Shown: positions 23,870-36,122 of the stretch, one piece after another
How the letters are laid out: each line of letters begins with the position of its first letter
Numbering within the stretch: position 1 is the stretch's first letter
Assembly: GCA_003550325.1 (NCBI GenBank)
Contig: QKWP01000794.1
Span: 95,313 to 159,312, forward strand
Origin: Gigaspora rosea
Taxonomy: Eukaryota; Glomeromycota; Glomeromycetes; Diversisporales; Gigasporaceae
DNA length: 64,000 nt
Reading direction: 5' to 3'
Translations under genes and position numbers: made by a program
Notes under the pieces: model-generated
The model's database searches: none
What the model was told of the DNA's origin: nothing
Seen by the model: the letters and a program-made list of their open reading frames with translations, nothing else

Positions 23870-25117
23870 TTATCTTCTCATATTTCCATTTTCTTATTGC
23901 ATCTCATATTTCCTTTCTACCTCCTGCATCTTATATATTCATTTATTTCTTATCCTCTCTCTTTTCTTTTCTCACTTCTTTTTTTTTCTCTTTTTCTCTT
24001 TTCTATTTCCTTTTACCTTCTTTCTATACTTACTTGCTTTTTTTCACTTTCCTTTTTCTTTCATTTTTCTTCACTTTTCTTTTCCCTTCCCTTCATTTTT
24101 CTTTCCTTTTACTTTCCTTTTCTTTTTCACTTTCTTTCCTCATTATTTTCTTTTCTCTTCACTTTTCTTTTCTCTTCTTTTTTTTTTCTTTTCTCTAATA
24201 AAAACCTCATTAAGTTAAAGATTGTATTAGTGCATTGTGGAAGTGATAAACAGTAAAAGCAGTATTATATAATAAGTTATACTTCCCAAATCATAACATT
24301 TTGAAGTAGAGCTTTTTAATTTTCCCATTTTCATACTAATATCAATGAGCTGATTTTTTTTTTCTCTTTTCTCTTTCACTTTTATTTTCCCTTTCACTAT
24401 TCTTTGCTCTTTTCACTATTCTTTTCATTTTTCTTTTCATTTTTCTTTTCAATTTCACTTTTCTTTACACTTTCACTTTTCTTCCTTTTTTCACTTTCCT
24501 TTTTTCTTTCATTTTCTCTTCATTTTTCTTTTCCCTTTATTTTTCTTTTCTCTCTATTTTCCATTTTCTTTACTTTCCTTTTCTCTTTAACTCTCTTTTC
24601 ACTTTCTTTTCACTTTATTTTTCTTTTCTCTTCTTTTCTTTTTCTTTTCCTTTTCATTTCTCTAATAAAACCTCATTTAGCTAAAATTTGTGTTAGTGCA
24701 TTGTGGAAGTAATAAACAGTAAAGTAGTATTATATAATAAGTTATACTTTCCAAATTATACCATTTTGAAGTAGAGCTGCTAAATTACCCATTTCCATAC
24801 TAATACCAATGAGCTGTTTTTTTTTTCTTTCACTTTTCTTTCCTCTTTCCCTTTTCTTTACTCTTTCACTTTTATTTCTCTTTTACCTTTCTTTCCTCTC
24901 CTTTCACTTTGCTTCCCTCTCCTCCGCTTTTCTTTTCTTTTTCATGTTTCTTTCACTTTTATTTCCTTTTTCACTTTCCTCTCCTTTCACTTTTCTTTCC
25001 TCTTTTTTCACTTTACTTTCCTCTTTCACTTTTCTTTTTTCTTTCACTTTCCTTTCCTTTCCTTTCACTTTTCTTTCCTTTTTCACTTTTCACTTTTTTT
25101 TTTTTCCTCTCTTTTGG
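23870..25117. repeat. Pyrimidine-rich low-complexity array with 467 bp duplication
   Basis: Three blocks of (C/T) sequence built from TTTCTTT and TTTCCTTTT lie at about 23960-24195, 24358-24660 and 24820-25117. They are separated by two near-identical spacers beginning CTCTAATAAAA at 24193 and 24660, so the array is a tandem repeat of roughly 467 bp. Long Phe/Ser/Leu open frames here are by-products of composition. Such tracts can form triplex DNA. Confidence 0.8.
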
Positions 25118-25445
25118 GGGGGGACTGGGTGGAATTACCCACGAAAGAGCCAGACAAAGTCAGGCAGCAACAGAAAAAGCACTTATCATTCCAAAAATGC
25201 TTTCTTATTCTTTTATGTTTCTTCTATTTCCATCACATTCCCTAACTAACTATAAATAGCAATTTCATAATCCTATCTAAGGGCTTTGCTGCATGTGAAG
25301 ATCCTCGCGATAATAACCTAAGCATGTGAAGATCCTCGCGATAATAACCTAAGCATGACTTTCGTCATGTGTTAGGTTATTATTCTCGCTCGGATCTATT
25401 TATTGACATTATGTAATAACACAGTGGGAGAAAAAAGAGGATCGT
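25118..25445. repeat. Dispersed repeat, copy 1
   Basis: A segment with ACCCACGAAAGAGCCAGAC, ATAAATAGCAATTTCATAAT and CCTCGCGATAATAACCTAA is repeated at 27625-27840. In this copy a 31 bp piece beginning GCATGTGAAGATCCTCG is duplicated in tandem (25291-25352). No coding potential is recognised. Confidence 0.75.
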
Positions 25446-26203
25446 TGAGTTGAAATGGTCTTGTTGAGCTAGCTAACTAAATTTTTTCCATAAGACTTTT
25501 AAATTCTTCTTTTTTTTTTTTTTTTTCTTTTACAATCTATCATTCAATCACATTTATATATAAGGGTTCTTAGTTGATATTTTATTTCCATTTGTCCATC
25601 TTGTTCCTAATTAGAGTCACATGATATCCACCATGCTGATTGAACATTACCTCCATTACAATGTGCCCATTTTCCAATTTTCTTCAACGCCAATTCCATA
25701 ACAACACCATAGGCTGTTTTCCAAATTTCCATTGAATTACTGTTACTTGTTAGAATTACTCACATCTGCTGATTTTTGGGAATATATGACTGCCTTGTTT
25801 ATTATCCTTTTCAACTTCTATCTCATATTCTTAACCATAACCAATAACCTTTAACTGTTGGGATATGATGGTCCATTATTTTAGGTCGGAGATAATTTTT
25901 ATTGAAGCAGTTAAATGTGCAGGTATAGAATCACGTGTTTGTCCATTTGGGTCAGTGGGTCGAAGCTCCGGGTTCAAGATCTGCTGGATTCGTATTCTCT
26001 TTTTCCTTTTTTTTTCAGCTCCCTTGCGGCTATTGTACCCGGCCCCTTGTGCACTACTGACATATTTTGTGCTCTTGCATATGATTTTCAACTTTCAATC
26101 ATTTTTCCTTATTAGGTTAGCACTCCACGAACGGGATGTGGCAGCATCGATCGTGTGGCTGCATCTCTTTCTGACCACGTGATTTATCGCAATATTTCGA
26201 ATA
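25446..26203. other. Non-coding stretch with T-run
   Basis: A T-rich run lies at about 25509-25526. Short open frames at 25865-26182 show no domain. A weak Pol III box-like match near 25945-25980 was not accepted as an RNA gene. Confidence 0.35.
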
Positions 26204-26535
26204 TTAATTAATTAATTTTTTAAAAGGAATCCATTCTAATACATTATCATATTTTGTAGTTCTAAGTTGAAATTTTCTAATACTGTTATCGATTTCTTTA
26301 TTTCCACTTGTCCATCCTTGGGTTGTCACATGTCTGGCACCAAGCTTCGTAAGTATTATATCGGTTGCAATTTGCACATACTCTATATTTATAATTCCTT
26401 TTAGATTCAAGCTCATCTTTGAATACTAACGTGTATTCATTTGTAGTCGTTTCCTGAGTTAGTCCATATACTTTAAGATCCTTTGACTGTACATAATATC
26501 TTTTAACATATCCATTAAATTTTGTGATTTAGTTA
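26204..26535 (-). pseudogene. Protein kinase family fragment (GWTSGNK type)
   Basis: One frame reads CANCNRYNTYEAWCQTCD. A shifted frame continues GWTSGNKEIDNSIRKFQL and then LEWIPFKKL before a stop. In the large tyrosine-kinase-like families of arbuscular mycorrhizal fungi, a Cys-pair motif followed by a WTSGNK-ID-FIQ segment and EWIPF directly precedes the kinase domain. Here the kinase domain is absent and a one-base frameshift separates the two motifs. The piece before the Cys motif (YGLTQETTTNEYTLVF) also looks kinase-like. I infer a dead fragment. The assignment rests on remembered family signatures. Confidence 0.6.
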
Positions 26536-27329
26536 ATGTTTTTTACACGAAAGGTATCAAAAAGAATCACACGCGAGGAATAATAGAATCTCGTGCGAAG
26601 AAATAATAAATCCCGTTTCTCTTGACTGCTAGTTTCCTAGCCCATTTCGGTTCTTGCGCATTGGCATGTGTCATTCATGCATGCGTATATTTATTTTATT
26701 TATTTATTTATTTTTTTTTTTGCTTCATTTGATCTTCACATGCATGGGCGTTTGGGCCGCGGTTGTGGCTGTGTGGCCGCTTCTCTTTTCGATTATGTGA
26801 TTTATTATCACTCCGCATTCTTACACACTGCGATTTGGAGATTTGGAATTATTCGGTGCGATAACCAGAACTGGGGTTGTTTGATACTCCTTTTTACATT
26901 AGATGTGAGCTACGCATAATCAAATTGACACGAGCGTTGGGAATCTCTGTAAGTGTAAGCTATAATTTGATGCTTGCTGGTTGGTAGTTTATTGCTTGCA
27001 CGTTGCAGGTCAGCTGTCAATACGATATCTGATATAGATGGTTATAATTAATTTAAAAAAATTTTTTGTTTTTTTTTTTCAGCGTGCCATTGTTTTCATG
27101 TGACCTTTATTGGGCTAGTCATTGCCATATATGGAAATTCATTAACTCATAGTCGTTTGGGCTTGATTATGCGGACTCAGCCCCAAACTTGATCACTCGG
27201 ATTCGTTCTTGTTCTATCATCCATCTCACAGTGTTAATCAAATTTTTTCTATCGACTTGAATCAATTCGAACGATTCCAAATTTTACTTTTTCCATTTGT
27301 AAATCATTCCAACAAATAAACGACTAATG

Positions 27330-27332
<3 letters not shown>
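26536..27332. other. Non-coding stretch
   Basis: Short open frames such as 26668-26919 show no domain. No repeat or RNA gene is recognised. Confidence 0.35.

Positions 27333-27379
<47 letters not shown>
27333..27379. repeat. Poly-T run, 47 bases
   Basis: An uninterrupted run of 47 T. It could be the poly-A tail of a minus-strand retroposed sequence, but no source sequence or target duplication was recognised beside it. The exact length is sensitive to sequencing error. Confidence 0.9.
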
Positions 27380-27384
<5 letters not shown>

Positions 27385-27624
27385 CAAAAATCCTATTTTG
27401 ATAATTTACGACAATATCATTGCAGCATTTTTGTAATTTTTGAAGTTTGTTCCAATTCATTACGAAATAAGGATCTGTATCTTGAATTGTTGAATGCTTT
27501 TAACTATTTTTGTATTTGGTGACTAACCAACTTTAATGATTATATTAAATCTTCATTGTTAACAAGAAGTCCAAGTTCATTATTATGTGTTATGTCTGTT
27601 CACGAATATTTCGAAGTGAGGCAC

Positions 27625-27885
27625 CCACGAAAGAGCCAGACTAAAGTCAGGCAGCGACGAAAAAAACACTTCTCGTTCCAAAAATGCTTTCTTATCCTTT
27701 TATATTTCCTCTATTTCCATCATATTCCCTAAATAACTATAAATAGCAATTTCATAATCCTATCTTAGGGGCTTTGCTGCATGTGATGATCCTCGCGATA
27801 ATAACCTAAGCATGACTTCGTCATTCGTCAGGTTAAAGTTCAAAAAACTAATCTATAATTATATAAAACCAGTATTTAAAAGCGC
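27625..27885. repeat. Dispersed repeat, copy 2
   Basis: This is the second copy of the repeat at 25118-25445, without the 31 bp tandem duplication. It is followed directly by sequence resembling 23495-23545 (TATAATTATATAAAAC). It is non-coding. Confidence 0.7.
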
Positions 27886-27900
27886 ATCTTGATTAAAATG

Positions 27901-28080
27901 TTCTGACATTTCCAATCAGACCAATTCAGACAGATTCAAGCCCAAGTACCAGTTCGTGTTTCTTTACTTTAGTGATTTGATAGTTTATTGAATAAACTAT
28001 CGAATCAATAAAAGTAAAGGAACACGAAACGATACTCGGGCTTGAATCTGTCAGAATTAACCCGATCAGAAATGTCAGAC
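27901..28080. mobile_element. Near-perfect 180 bp palindrome (foldback MITE)
   Basis: The arms are about 88 bp each and meet at TAGTTTATTGAATAAACTA with almost no loop. Outer ends read TTCTGACATTTC and GAAATGTCAGA. Only scattered mismatches separate the arms. A transcript would form a long hairpin, so a small-RNA source is possible. Confidence 0.8.
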
Positions 28081-28814
28081 ATGATTTTTAAGGTAAAGAC
28101 TCCAACTGTCTAGTTCAACACTGAATTGATCTAGAAAAAATTGCACAAACATCAAATAAACTTTAATTATACTTTTGGCAATTTTTTTTCTGCCTAACTT
28201 CGTTCGGTCTCTTTTAATGCTGGTCAACTTTATTTTTAATATCATACCGTCATTACAGCTGATTCTAAAATTCTAGGACAATAGAAAAATTGCCAATAGG
28301 GGGTTTCATAATTAACAAATAAGTGACGAATTTTGAAAATAAGTAGGATTTTTTAAATAGTATTTGTACTATGTTGAATTATTTAATCGGAAAAATCAAA
28401 TAAGATTCTTTGATTTTACTTATGAAACCCCTAATGAACGAATTAATAAATTTTTGATGGCTGTTGATGCCGAATTTATTCAATTCTGTAATAATTTATC
28501 AATTCGATCATTAATATACATATATGGACATACAATTATTATTAATATTGCATCTAATTTTTACGCATTAAGTTAAAAAAAACTGATGCTTACAAAAGCA
28601 ATATTGACTGTCAGGATATAAACTCCGGAATTATGCTTTTCATATTGTATTTGCGAATTGTAATACTGAACAAATACAATGGATGCATTCCAGCCCAAAT
28701 AGCGCTGGATATTCAAACTTTATTGAATTCTTTAAGAAGATATATAGCATACATCAATGCGCATTGAAGGGATATATAGCATATATCAGTGCATTGATGT
28801 ATAATTATAATCTT
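28081..28814. other. Non-coding stretch with an unassigned open frame
   Basis: A plus-strand frame at 28364-28576 (70 codons) has no recognised domain. Near 28755-28800, ACATCAATGC and GCATTGATGT form a small inverted repeat. Nothing else is seen. Confidence 0.3.
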
Positions 28815-30424
28815 CTAATTTACTCCGGAAGTTCTCAATAGTCAATAACTTGTACATATTGCTGTATAGTTAATATTAAAAAAAAAAACATAGCCATAAG
28901 GATATTGACAGTCATTACAAGAAATTTTTTTATTATATCCTCTCTTCTCCTCCATGTAAATGAAATTTGTTTGTTATTGCAAATTTATATATCAAACATA
29001 AGATGTCAGAGACCCCTTCCCCCTCAGGATATTACGTAACATATGTCACTATCCTAAACATAACTATGCAATAACTAATCTCATATAATGCAATAAGTCA
29101 ACAATATGATTAAGCCAACTAAGGGGTTCTCAAGCATCTCGTTCAATAGATCAGAGTCAAGCAATTAATTAGCTGATAGTTGAATAAATTGGCTAAGTGA
29201 TTCATACCTCGATTAATAGCAAATTCTATTAAGAGAACTTTTCTTCTCGAATAAACTATTTCTAGTAAAAAATTTTGTTTACATAGTACTGTATATTTCA
29301 AATTTAGAAGCTATGTCTTTTTCAAAATATGGTAATAATTTATCCTTTAATTAACCATATAAAATAACCCGATTACTATATATCAAGAAAACAGTAATTT
29401 GTGAGTGTAAAGCGAAAACTTTATTTCCGCCAATACTCGACAGTTCAGAATATTTTTATTACAGCATCAACCCGCTATGTTTCACTATGTTAACCAAATT
29501 CATCATATTCATGGTTTTTCACTATGCTCCTAGTAACTTCAGCATAACTTTGATTATTATTTTTTTTTTGAACCAGTAAAGTTCCGATTTTGAGATCGAT
29601 TATTTTCTAACTTAAGCTTGACACTCATTCTTTACAATGTCTAGATTATCTGTTATGATCTATAGAAATTTATTTTGTCATCATTTTTAAATTATAAAAA
29701 AGGATCGAAATAGTGTGTGTATAAAAGATGTACGCGAGAAAGATGACGTTGTAAAATTTTACTCTCGCTTATTAAAACATAGATACACAATACATTTGTG
29801 ACTAGAAGAAAACCAAACCTTGAGTCTTAAAATTATGATTTATTCTTCAATTCTCATTAACACTTCTATTCTACTGTATTTTACGTAGTTATTGCCGTAT
29901 CTCAAATTCAAGTTGATCGAATGTCTTTGAGTTTTGCTTTATTCTATTTTTTACTGCTTTTAGATAAACTATATAGCTTTAATAATATAAAAATAACGTT
30001 AAAATTGTAATGTTAAAAGTTATGCATTAATTTCATATTTTAAGGAAGAAAGGAAGAACATTGCCTCATTACACCAAGAAATTTTTAAAATAAGGAAATG
30101 TATTACACATGACCATTCTGCCCATTTTTTCAAACATACTTATAAAAAACGGACAACATTCCTTCTCAATCATGTTCTAAAGGCTGCTCCACCAATATAA
30201 ATCCAAAGTACAAATTGTACCAATTGATGAAGATTTATCAAAGATATATTAGGCTGTTCTAATTTGATCCTTTGTTAAATATAGCAATAATAAACGATTT
30301 ATAAATATAGACGGGTAAAAATGTGAGATTTTAATTGGCAGCAAATTTTTTTGAACAACTAACATAATTTTTATATTAAAGTGTTGTTATTTATCCCTTA
30401 TATATGAGGCTCAAAGAGGGAGGG

Positions 30425-30565
30425 CAAGGGTGGCAACGGGGCCAATGGAGCTCGGTGATTACGTGAATGGAACTGAAAAAACTAGTATCATTTTATTCCA
30501 TTCAGGGCTCCATTGGCTCAATCCGCGGCTCTATTGGGCTCCATTGAGCTCCATTGCCAACCCTG
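30425..30565. mobile_element. MITE in Kelch 3-prime flank, copy B
   Basis: The ends are CAAGGGTGGCAAC and TTGCCAACCCTG, flanked by G-rich near-duplicates (AGGGAGGG and GGAGGGGG). This looks like a hAT MITE. Inside are several copies of GGCTCCATTG and CAATGGAGC. Orthologous copies lie at 2106, 47804 and 51962. Confidence 0.7.
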
Positions 30566-31133
30566 GGAGGGGGTATGTTAAACTTAGTTTTAAATTGGCG
30601 TGGCTGTATTATCATTAAATTGATTAGATGCCGACTTAATGAGGTTTTAATTAACGATTTTGCGTGAGATTGGAATGACACTACGTATTTTGTAGAGAAA
30701 AACTAGTGATAAGACATGTTTTTAAATTGTCAGTATTATTTTTACCAATTACTATAGTATACAGCAAAAGTTTAATGTTATTCAAGAAAAAGCTATTGAA
30801 AACATCTTGTCATTCCTTAAAGTTTGATATTATCCTTAAAATTTTAAGCCTTTAATGTCGTAAAGACATAATATTAACTTCCTACTATACATTTATTGTA
30901 ATCTTGTAATCTATGTATTAAATAAAAGAAAAATTTTGTAGAGCTTAAATTAGGACCGGTTAACCGAAAACCAGACATTCTTGAGGATCATTAGAATTAA
31001 GTTTAGAGGGTTTCATTTCGCTCATTTATGCAAACCATTTAGGACAATAAATCAGGTTTCTCATAATTAGCTTTTAAGTAAAGTTTGGACTTGTAATATA
31101 TGAAACATGTTAATTATTGCCAGGCACTGGAAC

Positions 31134-32809
31134 TCAATATATAGGAGTTCGCGCATATGTTTCGGGTGGAGATATTCCAGGTGTATAAACCGTAGACATA
31201 TGTGTTTCACGAATATGATCATCCTTAGATGTTCCAGGTGTCGCAATAAATTTTTCTTTATGTCGATTTTTATAAATAAAAAATCCAATAATAAATAAAG
31301 CTACAGATAAAATAACTACGCCTGCACCAATGCCAACTCCAATATATAGATTTGAGGAATTATTATTTGTTTGATCTGTTGAGGAATTACCGTTACTTTG
31401 TGTTTGTTTAGCTGGATTTGTTGTAGGTATATTAAATGTAGTAACCCAGGTGTAATTTTGTATATCAAGTATATAAATATTATTTGTGTATAAATTTGTT
31501 GCTGAGGTTGCACCTAAATATGTAAAATTTAAACAACTTTAATAAATTTCTTTAAATAAATATTTATTTAAAAATTAATTACCAAATGCAAGTATCATAT
31601 AATTTTTATATAATGCAGCAGAATGCTGTGTGAGTGGTGGTGCACTTATTCCGGAAACACTTGGAACAGACCACACCCAGGAATTTGTATTTAATACTGC
31701 AATATCAGAAAACACATTGTCAACTTTGGTAGAATTAATTGTTGAACCTCCATATATGATAATATTTCCATCCTGGGCTAAAAACAATAATTAATAAAAT
31801 CATACATCAAAGCCATAATTTAATTGTTAATACAATAATATTATATATAGCATACGTACTTAAAACAGCAGAATGTGATACTCGAGATGCAATAGTAGAA
31901 CCACTAGCAGACTAAATAAGAAAATATATTTGTGAAAAATTAGGTATAATCATTATCAGAAATAACATTTATTTATATTCACTACTTTAGTAGACCAGGT
32001 GTAAGATTTTGTGTCGAATATTTGAATCTGGATTTTAAAATTAGTTAAAAATAAAACTTTAAAATAATGAAGGTTTTATGATACGTAAAATTAATAAAAT
32101 TATTATAAAATACCTGAGATATATTATTAAGATTTGCTGTACTTGAACCACGCCCACCAATATAAACAATAAGACCACTTGGCAATAATGTAGCAGTATA
32201 GTCGACATTAACAAGGACGGATTGAGATTGAGTTTGTGTTGACCAAATCATAGTGGTGATATCAAGTATACTCATATCATTATAAGCAGTAGTTGTTATA
32301 TTATCATCATTACCACGATTAATTCCACCAAAAACAAAAATTTTCCCATAATTGTCAATAACAGCTTGCATTTCATTACGAGCTTCAAAGCTAGAATTAA
32401 AATTATTAATTGTTGGTGTTCTCCATTGTGAAGTCTTAGAATCAAATTTATACACTGATGAAGTATATGAAAATGTATTTGTATTTGCAATCCATGTTCT
32501 TCCTCCAATTAAAAAAACTGTTGAATTATCAATAGGACTAAGGCAAGATGTGCCAAGGATATATCCTACTGGCATTGCAATATCACTATGCCATGGAGGC
32601 ATAGAAATATTAAATGAACTCGATAAATCAAGATACCAAACTTCATTAGGAAAACCTATAGAAGAAGTGTCTCCACCAAAGAAATAAAGTCTAGTACCAA
32701 CTAATGTGCTAGCCTGTTCACGTCGAGGACTAGGTATATTTTGGCAAATGACAAAAAAAGATACTGAATTAAATACGACAAAAAAAAGGATGTAATATAA
32801 CGATTTCAT
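31134..32809 (-). CDS. Kelch-repeat single-pass membrane protein, copy B, intact
   Basis: The exons are 32114-32809, 31986-32027, 31860-31911, 31583-31777 and 31134-31513, giving 454 codons with all introns GT-AG (68 to 86 bases). Residues about 1-23 are a signal peptide (MKSLYYILFFVV). About six Kelch blades follow, with FFGG, LIGG, VFGG, YIGG and IYGG strands each closed by a W-containing strand (EVWYLD, KTSQW, TTMIW, KSYTW, NSWVW, QNYTW). A Ser/Asn/Thr-rich linker (about 360-384) leads to a membrane helix (about 385-409, GAGVVILSVALFIIGFF), then a basic stop-transfer YKNRHK and a tail of about 40 residues. Compared with copy A, a stop replaces the Gly codon of the final GVPVPGNN. It is probably a surface receptor or adhesin-like protein; its ligand is unknown. 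Confidence 0.85.
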
Positions 32810-33600
32810 GATGATATCTAAAGAATTGTATCAAGCATATGTCGTAGCAGTATTAAATTGTGACGGAGAAAAAAAAATTCTAATCTGAGCATGTATGTAC
32901 TTATTTCCGTATGTGATACAGACAAAAAATTAAATAGCATGCATTGTAAAGTGCATTTAGATAGGTCTAATTGTAGTACAATTGTGCTATAAAGAGACAC
33001 AATTGTTATTATTGATCAATATAATCATTATTGGCTGGCCCAAATAGAAAAAAAAACAGAAAATTTATATAGTGTGTTACACATTAAAACAGCCCTTTTT
33101 TGCAATTTGTTGAAAATTGGGTTTTCAATAGATTTATATATATTTTGACATGATCGATATTTTTCAATTATAAATGAAAGTCGATTTGCGTAATAAAAAA
33201 TCAAGATAATTGTAAAAGAAAAATTACATGAGGCCAACACATCACGAGATTACCTGATAGTCACTTGTTACATTTAACCAATCAAAATCGTTAAATTTAA
33301 TTAATCCCGGATCAGTCCGAAAATCAAAACAAATGATTTAAACTCAATTATCTTTGTAACATCCCATATAACTTGGCACGTTTCACAAACTAGAACAGAT
33401 CGTGCGGACGGCTATCGTCGCCCGGTTTTATTTAGATTATTATGAATAAATCCGTAAAAGATAAGGCTACAGTATAAGTGTCATATCGAGTTTTAACAGG
33501 TTTATAATTTATACGCAAAAATCTACTTAATGAACAAGATGTGAGACCAACTAATTATCATGTACCATTATATATCTGGGAATGGACCAGAAAAATCACC

Positions 33601-34320
33601 CTTTAGAGTGGTTTCGAGTTTTGTGAAAAGTATGATTAAAGCTTGTATTACTGAAATTTCAATTCCAGATTTTGATTTATTATAGGCTTTTATATGAGCA
33701 AGGTAGCATGAATTAATTCGTCAAGTTAAATTGGCAGTCTTCTAATTGTTTGTTATTCTATTTTTAGAATGCTATATCTTAGATGAAATGATTTTCAAGT
33801 CTAAAATCCCAATATTTTGTTAAGGTAATATATTATAAAAATTTTACTGCATATAAATAAGAACCGATACTTTAATTTGAATTAAAACTCTTAAAATTGG
33901 TTATAAATTGTCAAATAGTAGTTTTTCTAGTCCACTCACCGTATAAACAATAAGTTTAATTAATTCATAATTTTGAATTATCATCAATTGCTAATTATTT
34001 TATTCAGTTAGAAGTAAATTTCAAGTTTACTATATTTTTAATTTTTTCAAATTATATTTGGTAACTAAATTAGATAATTAAAGAGTAATATTTTTTGTGT
34101 GTATAAAACTTTATATCATATTGATACAACTATTGTAAGTATTTCGTATAAATAATTCTTTTACATATCTTTTACATAAAAAGAATGAAATAGTAAAGGT
34201 ATTTTAATTAATAAGGTTTAGAAAGAGTGCACATTAGTTAATACTGTAGTAAATTCAGGGTCTCCCATAATTAGCTTTTAAAGTAAAATATGGACATGCA
34301 ATCTATGAACGATGATATAA
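33601..34320. other. Non-coding AT-rich stretch
   Basis: No gene, repeat or RNA feature is recognised. The last 60 bases are the start of the conserved 3-prime flank of Kelch G. Confidence 0.4.
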
Positions 34321-35694
34321 TTATTACCGGCACTAAATATTTTCGTCCTGGGCTAAAAACAACAATAATTGTCGCAGATCATAATTTAAAATGAAATCTA
34401 CATTTTCTACTTAACATGCTAGCCTAGAGATTGTACCCGTTGGGAAAACCTCTACCCGGTTACTATTAAATTACCGGATATCCGGATAAATTACTATGTC
34501 ACACAATAGCAGGTTCTACCCGGGTACAATCACTATGCTAGCCTTCTAAAACCTACTAATACTTGTTAATTATAATTTTTTTTTAAAGCTAACCTTAACC
34601 CTAAACCCTAACCCTAAAAAATGCACCCCAAAAAAATTTAGTTTTCGAGATTTTATACTATAATTTCATTTTAATCTGGATTTCATTATAATCTGCCACA
34701 ATAATTGGTAAAACCAGATATCAAATTCAACTATTAATACAATGTTATTATACATAATACGCACTTATAGCAGCAAAATATGCTGCACAAGATGCAATAG
34801 TAGACCCACTAGCAAACTAAATAAAAATATATATTTGCAAAAAAATAGCATAATTATTATCAGAAATAATATTAATCGTATACATTGCTTTAGTAGACCA
34901 GGCATAAAATGTTGTGTCAAATACTTGGATCTGTATTTTAATCTTAATCAAATGCAAAACTTTAAGATCTATATTTGAAAGATTTATAATATTATTATAT
35001 ATGCCATACCTGAGATATATTACTAAGATTTGTACTTAGAACGTCCACAAATATAAATAGGAAGACCATTTGGCAATAATGTAGCAGCATAGTCGACAAA
35101 AATAAGGGCAGAATGCGAATGAGTTAGTGTTGACCAAGTCATAGTAGAAATATCAAGTATATTCATATCATTATAAAAAAGGGTTATTGACTATTATTTA
35201 GCTCTACCAAAAAAAACAAAAATTTTCCATTATTGTCAACAACAGGTTGCATTTATTACGAATTGCAAAGCTAGAATTAAAGCTATTAACAGTTTATTTT
35301 GTCCATTGCAAAGCTTTGAATCATTTTATATACTTATGAAGTATCTGAATAATCTTGTGTCTGTTGGCGAAGTAATTATCCATGCCCTTCTTCCAATTAA
35401 AAATACTGTAGAATATCAATAGGACTAAGGCAAGATGCATAAAAGCTATATCCTACTGGCATTACAACATCACTATGCCATTGATGTGTAGAAATATTAA
35501 ATGAACTCGATAAATCAAGATACCAAGTTTCATTAGAAGTAGTTGTAGAAGTAACAGCACCACCAAAGAAATAAAACCTAGTCCCAACTAGTGTGCTAGA
35601 CAGTTCATGTTGAGGACTAGGTATATTTTGGCAAATAACAAAAAAATATACCGAGCAAATACGACAAAAAAGAGATAAAATATTATGATTTCAT
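34321..35694 (-). pseudogene. Kelch-repeat membrane protein, copy G, heavily decayed
   Basis: Kelch exon 1, 2 and 3 sequence can be followed from the ATG at 35692-35694 down to about 34735, but codon 4 is already a stop and many indels follow. At 34335-34350 the C-terminal codons (VPVPGNN-like) are joined directly to the start of exon 4. Most of exons 4 and 5 are therefore deleted, including the membrane helix. A MITE (34372-34699) lies in the remaining intron 3. It is clearly not functional. Confidence 0.8.
34372..34699. mobile_element. MITE with GTGRCRGAT inverted ends, copy 2
   Basis: The left end is GTCGCAGATCATAATTTAAA and the right end the inverse, ending TTATAATCTGCCAC. It is flanked by exact AATAATT copies (34365-34371 and 34700-34706). 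Inside are telomere-like CCCTAACCCTAA units (near 34600) and a GGATATCCGG palindrome. It is the same family as 16091-16299. Confidence 0.7.
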
Positions 35695-36122
35695 AATGAA
35701 ACCTAGCTACGTCATAATTAAAATCTAGAACCAATAACAAACTATTATTATAATAATTACACAATTTATCGTTGTTTGCTTTTTGAGCGATACTAGTCAT
35801 CATGTGATAAATTTTATACGTAAGCTGCATTGTTTTTGTAGGTAATGTTTAGTAACAATGTGACGGTGAAAAATAGGTTTAATCCGAGCATACACCGATA
35901 CTTATTTCAGCAAATGACACAAATAGGTATGGACGATGAAATAATTTATGCAAGAAATATCAATTTTTTAATCGCTACCTGTTCTTACATATTGTTACTG
36001 TATTTATATGACTGATTATTACTTTTCGTGATTCACAAATAAAACAAAGACATAATCCCGGAATTTAATTCTGCCGACCAAAGTTGCTTTTTTAAATACG
36101 AGTTTTTTTTTTTACTAACTAT
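35695..36122. repeat. Kelch G upstream flank
   Basis: This is a diverged version of the upstream flanks of Kelch A and D (for example GTGACGGTGAAAAATAGG near 35860). There is no gene. Confidence 0.5.

Larger units (their letters stand above)
28815..33600. repeat. Segmental duplication, Kelch B block
   Basis: This matches 45757-50160 (the Kelch C block) closely, with scattered small indels. It holds about 2.3 kb downstream and 0.8 kb upstream of Kelch B. The downstream 2.3 kb contains a MITE (30425-30565) and no gene. The upstream 32810-33600 shows no other gene. Confidence 0.9.

Noticed and set aside
23827..25259. Long Phe/Ser/Leu-rich frames that look like membrane proteins
   Set aside because: They are translations of C/T low-complexity DNA and are open in more than one frame at once.
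25940..25985. Possible tRNA-derived SINE with A-box and B-box-like strings
   Set aside because: The boxes have mismatches, are too close together, and no cloverleaf, tail or target duplication is seen.
28364..28576. 70-codon plus-strand frame
   Set aside because: There is no recognisable domain, no splice context and no second copy in the window.
32352..32687. Plus-strand frames repeated opposite every Kelch exon 1
   Set aside because: They are antisense shadows of conserved Kelch codons and recur only because the sense strand is conserved.
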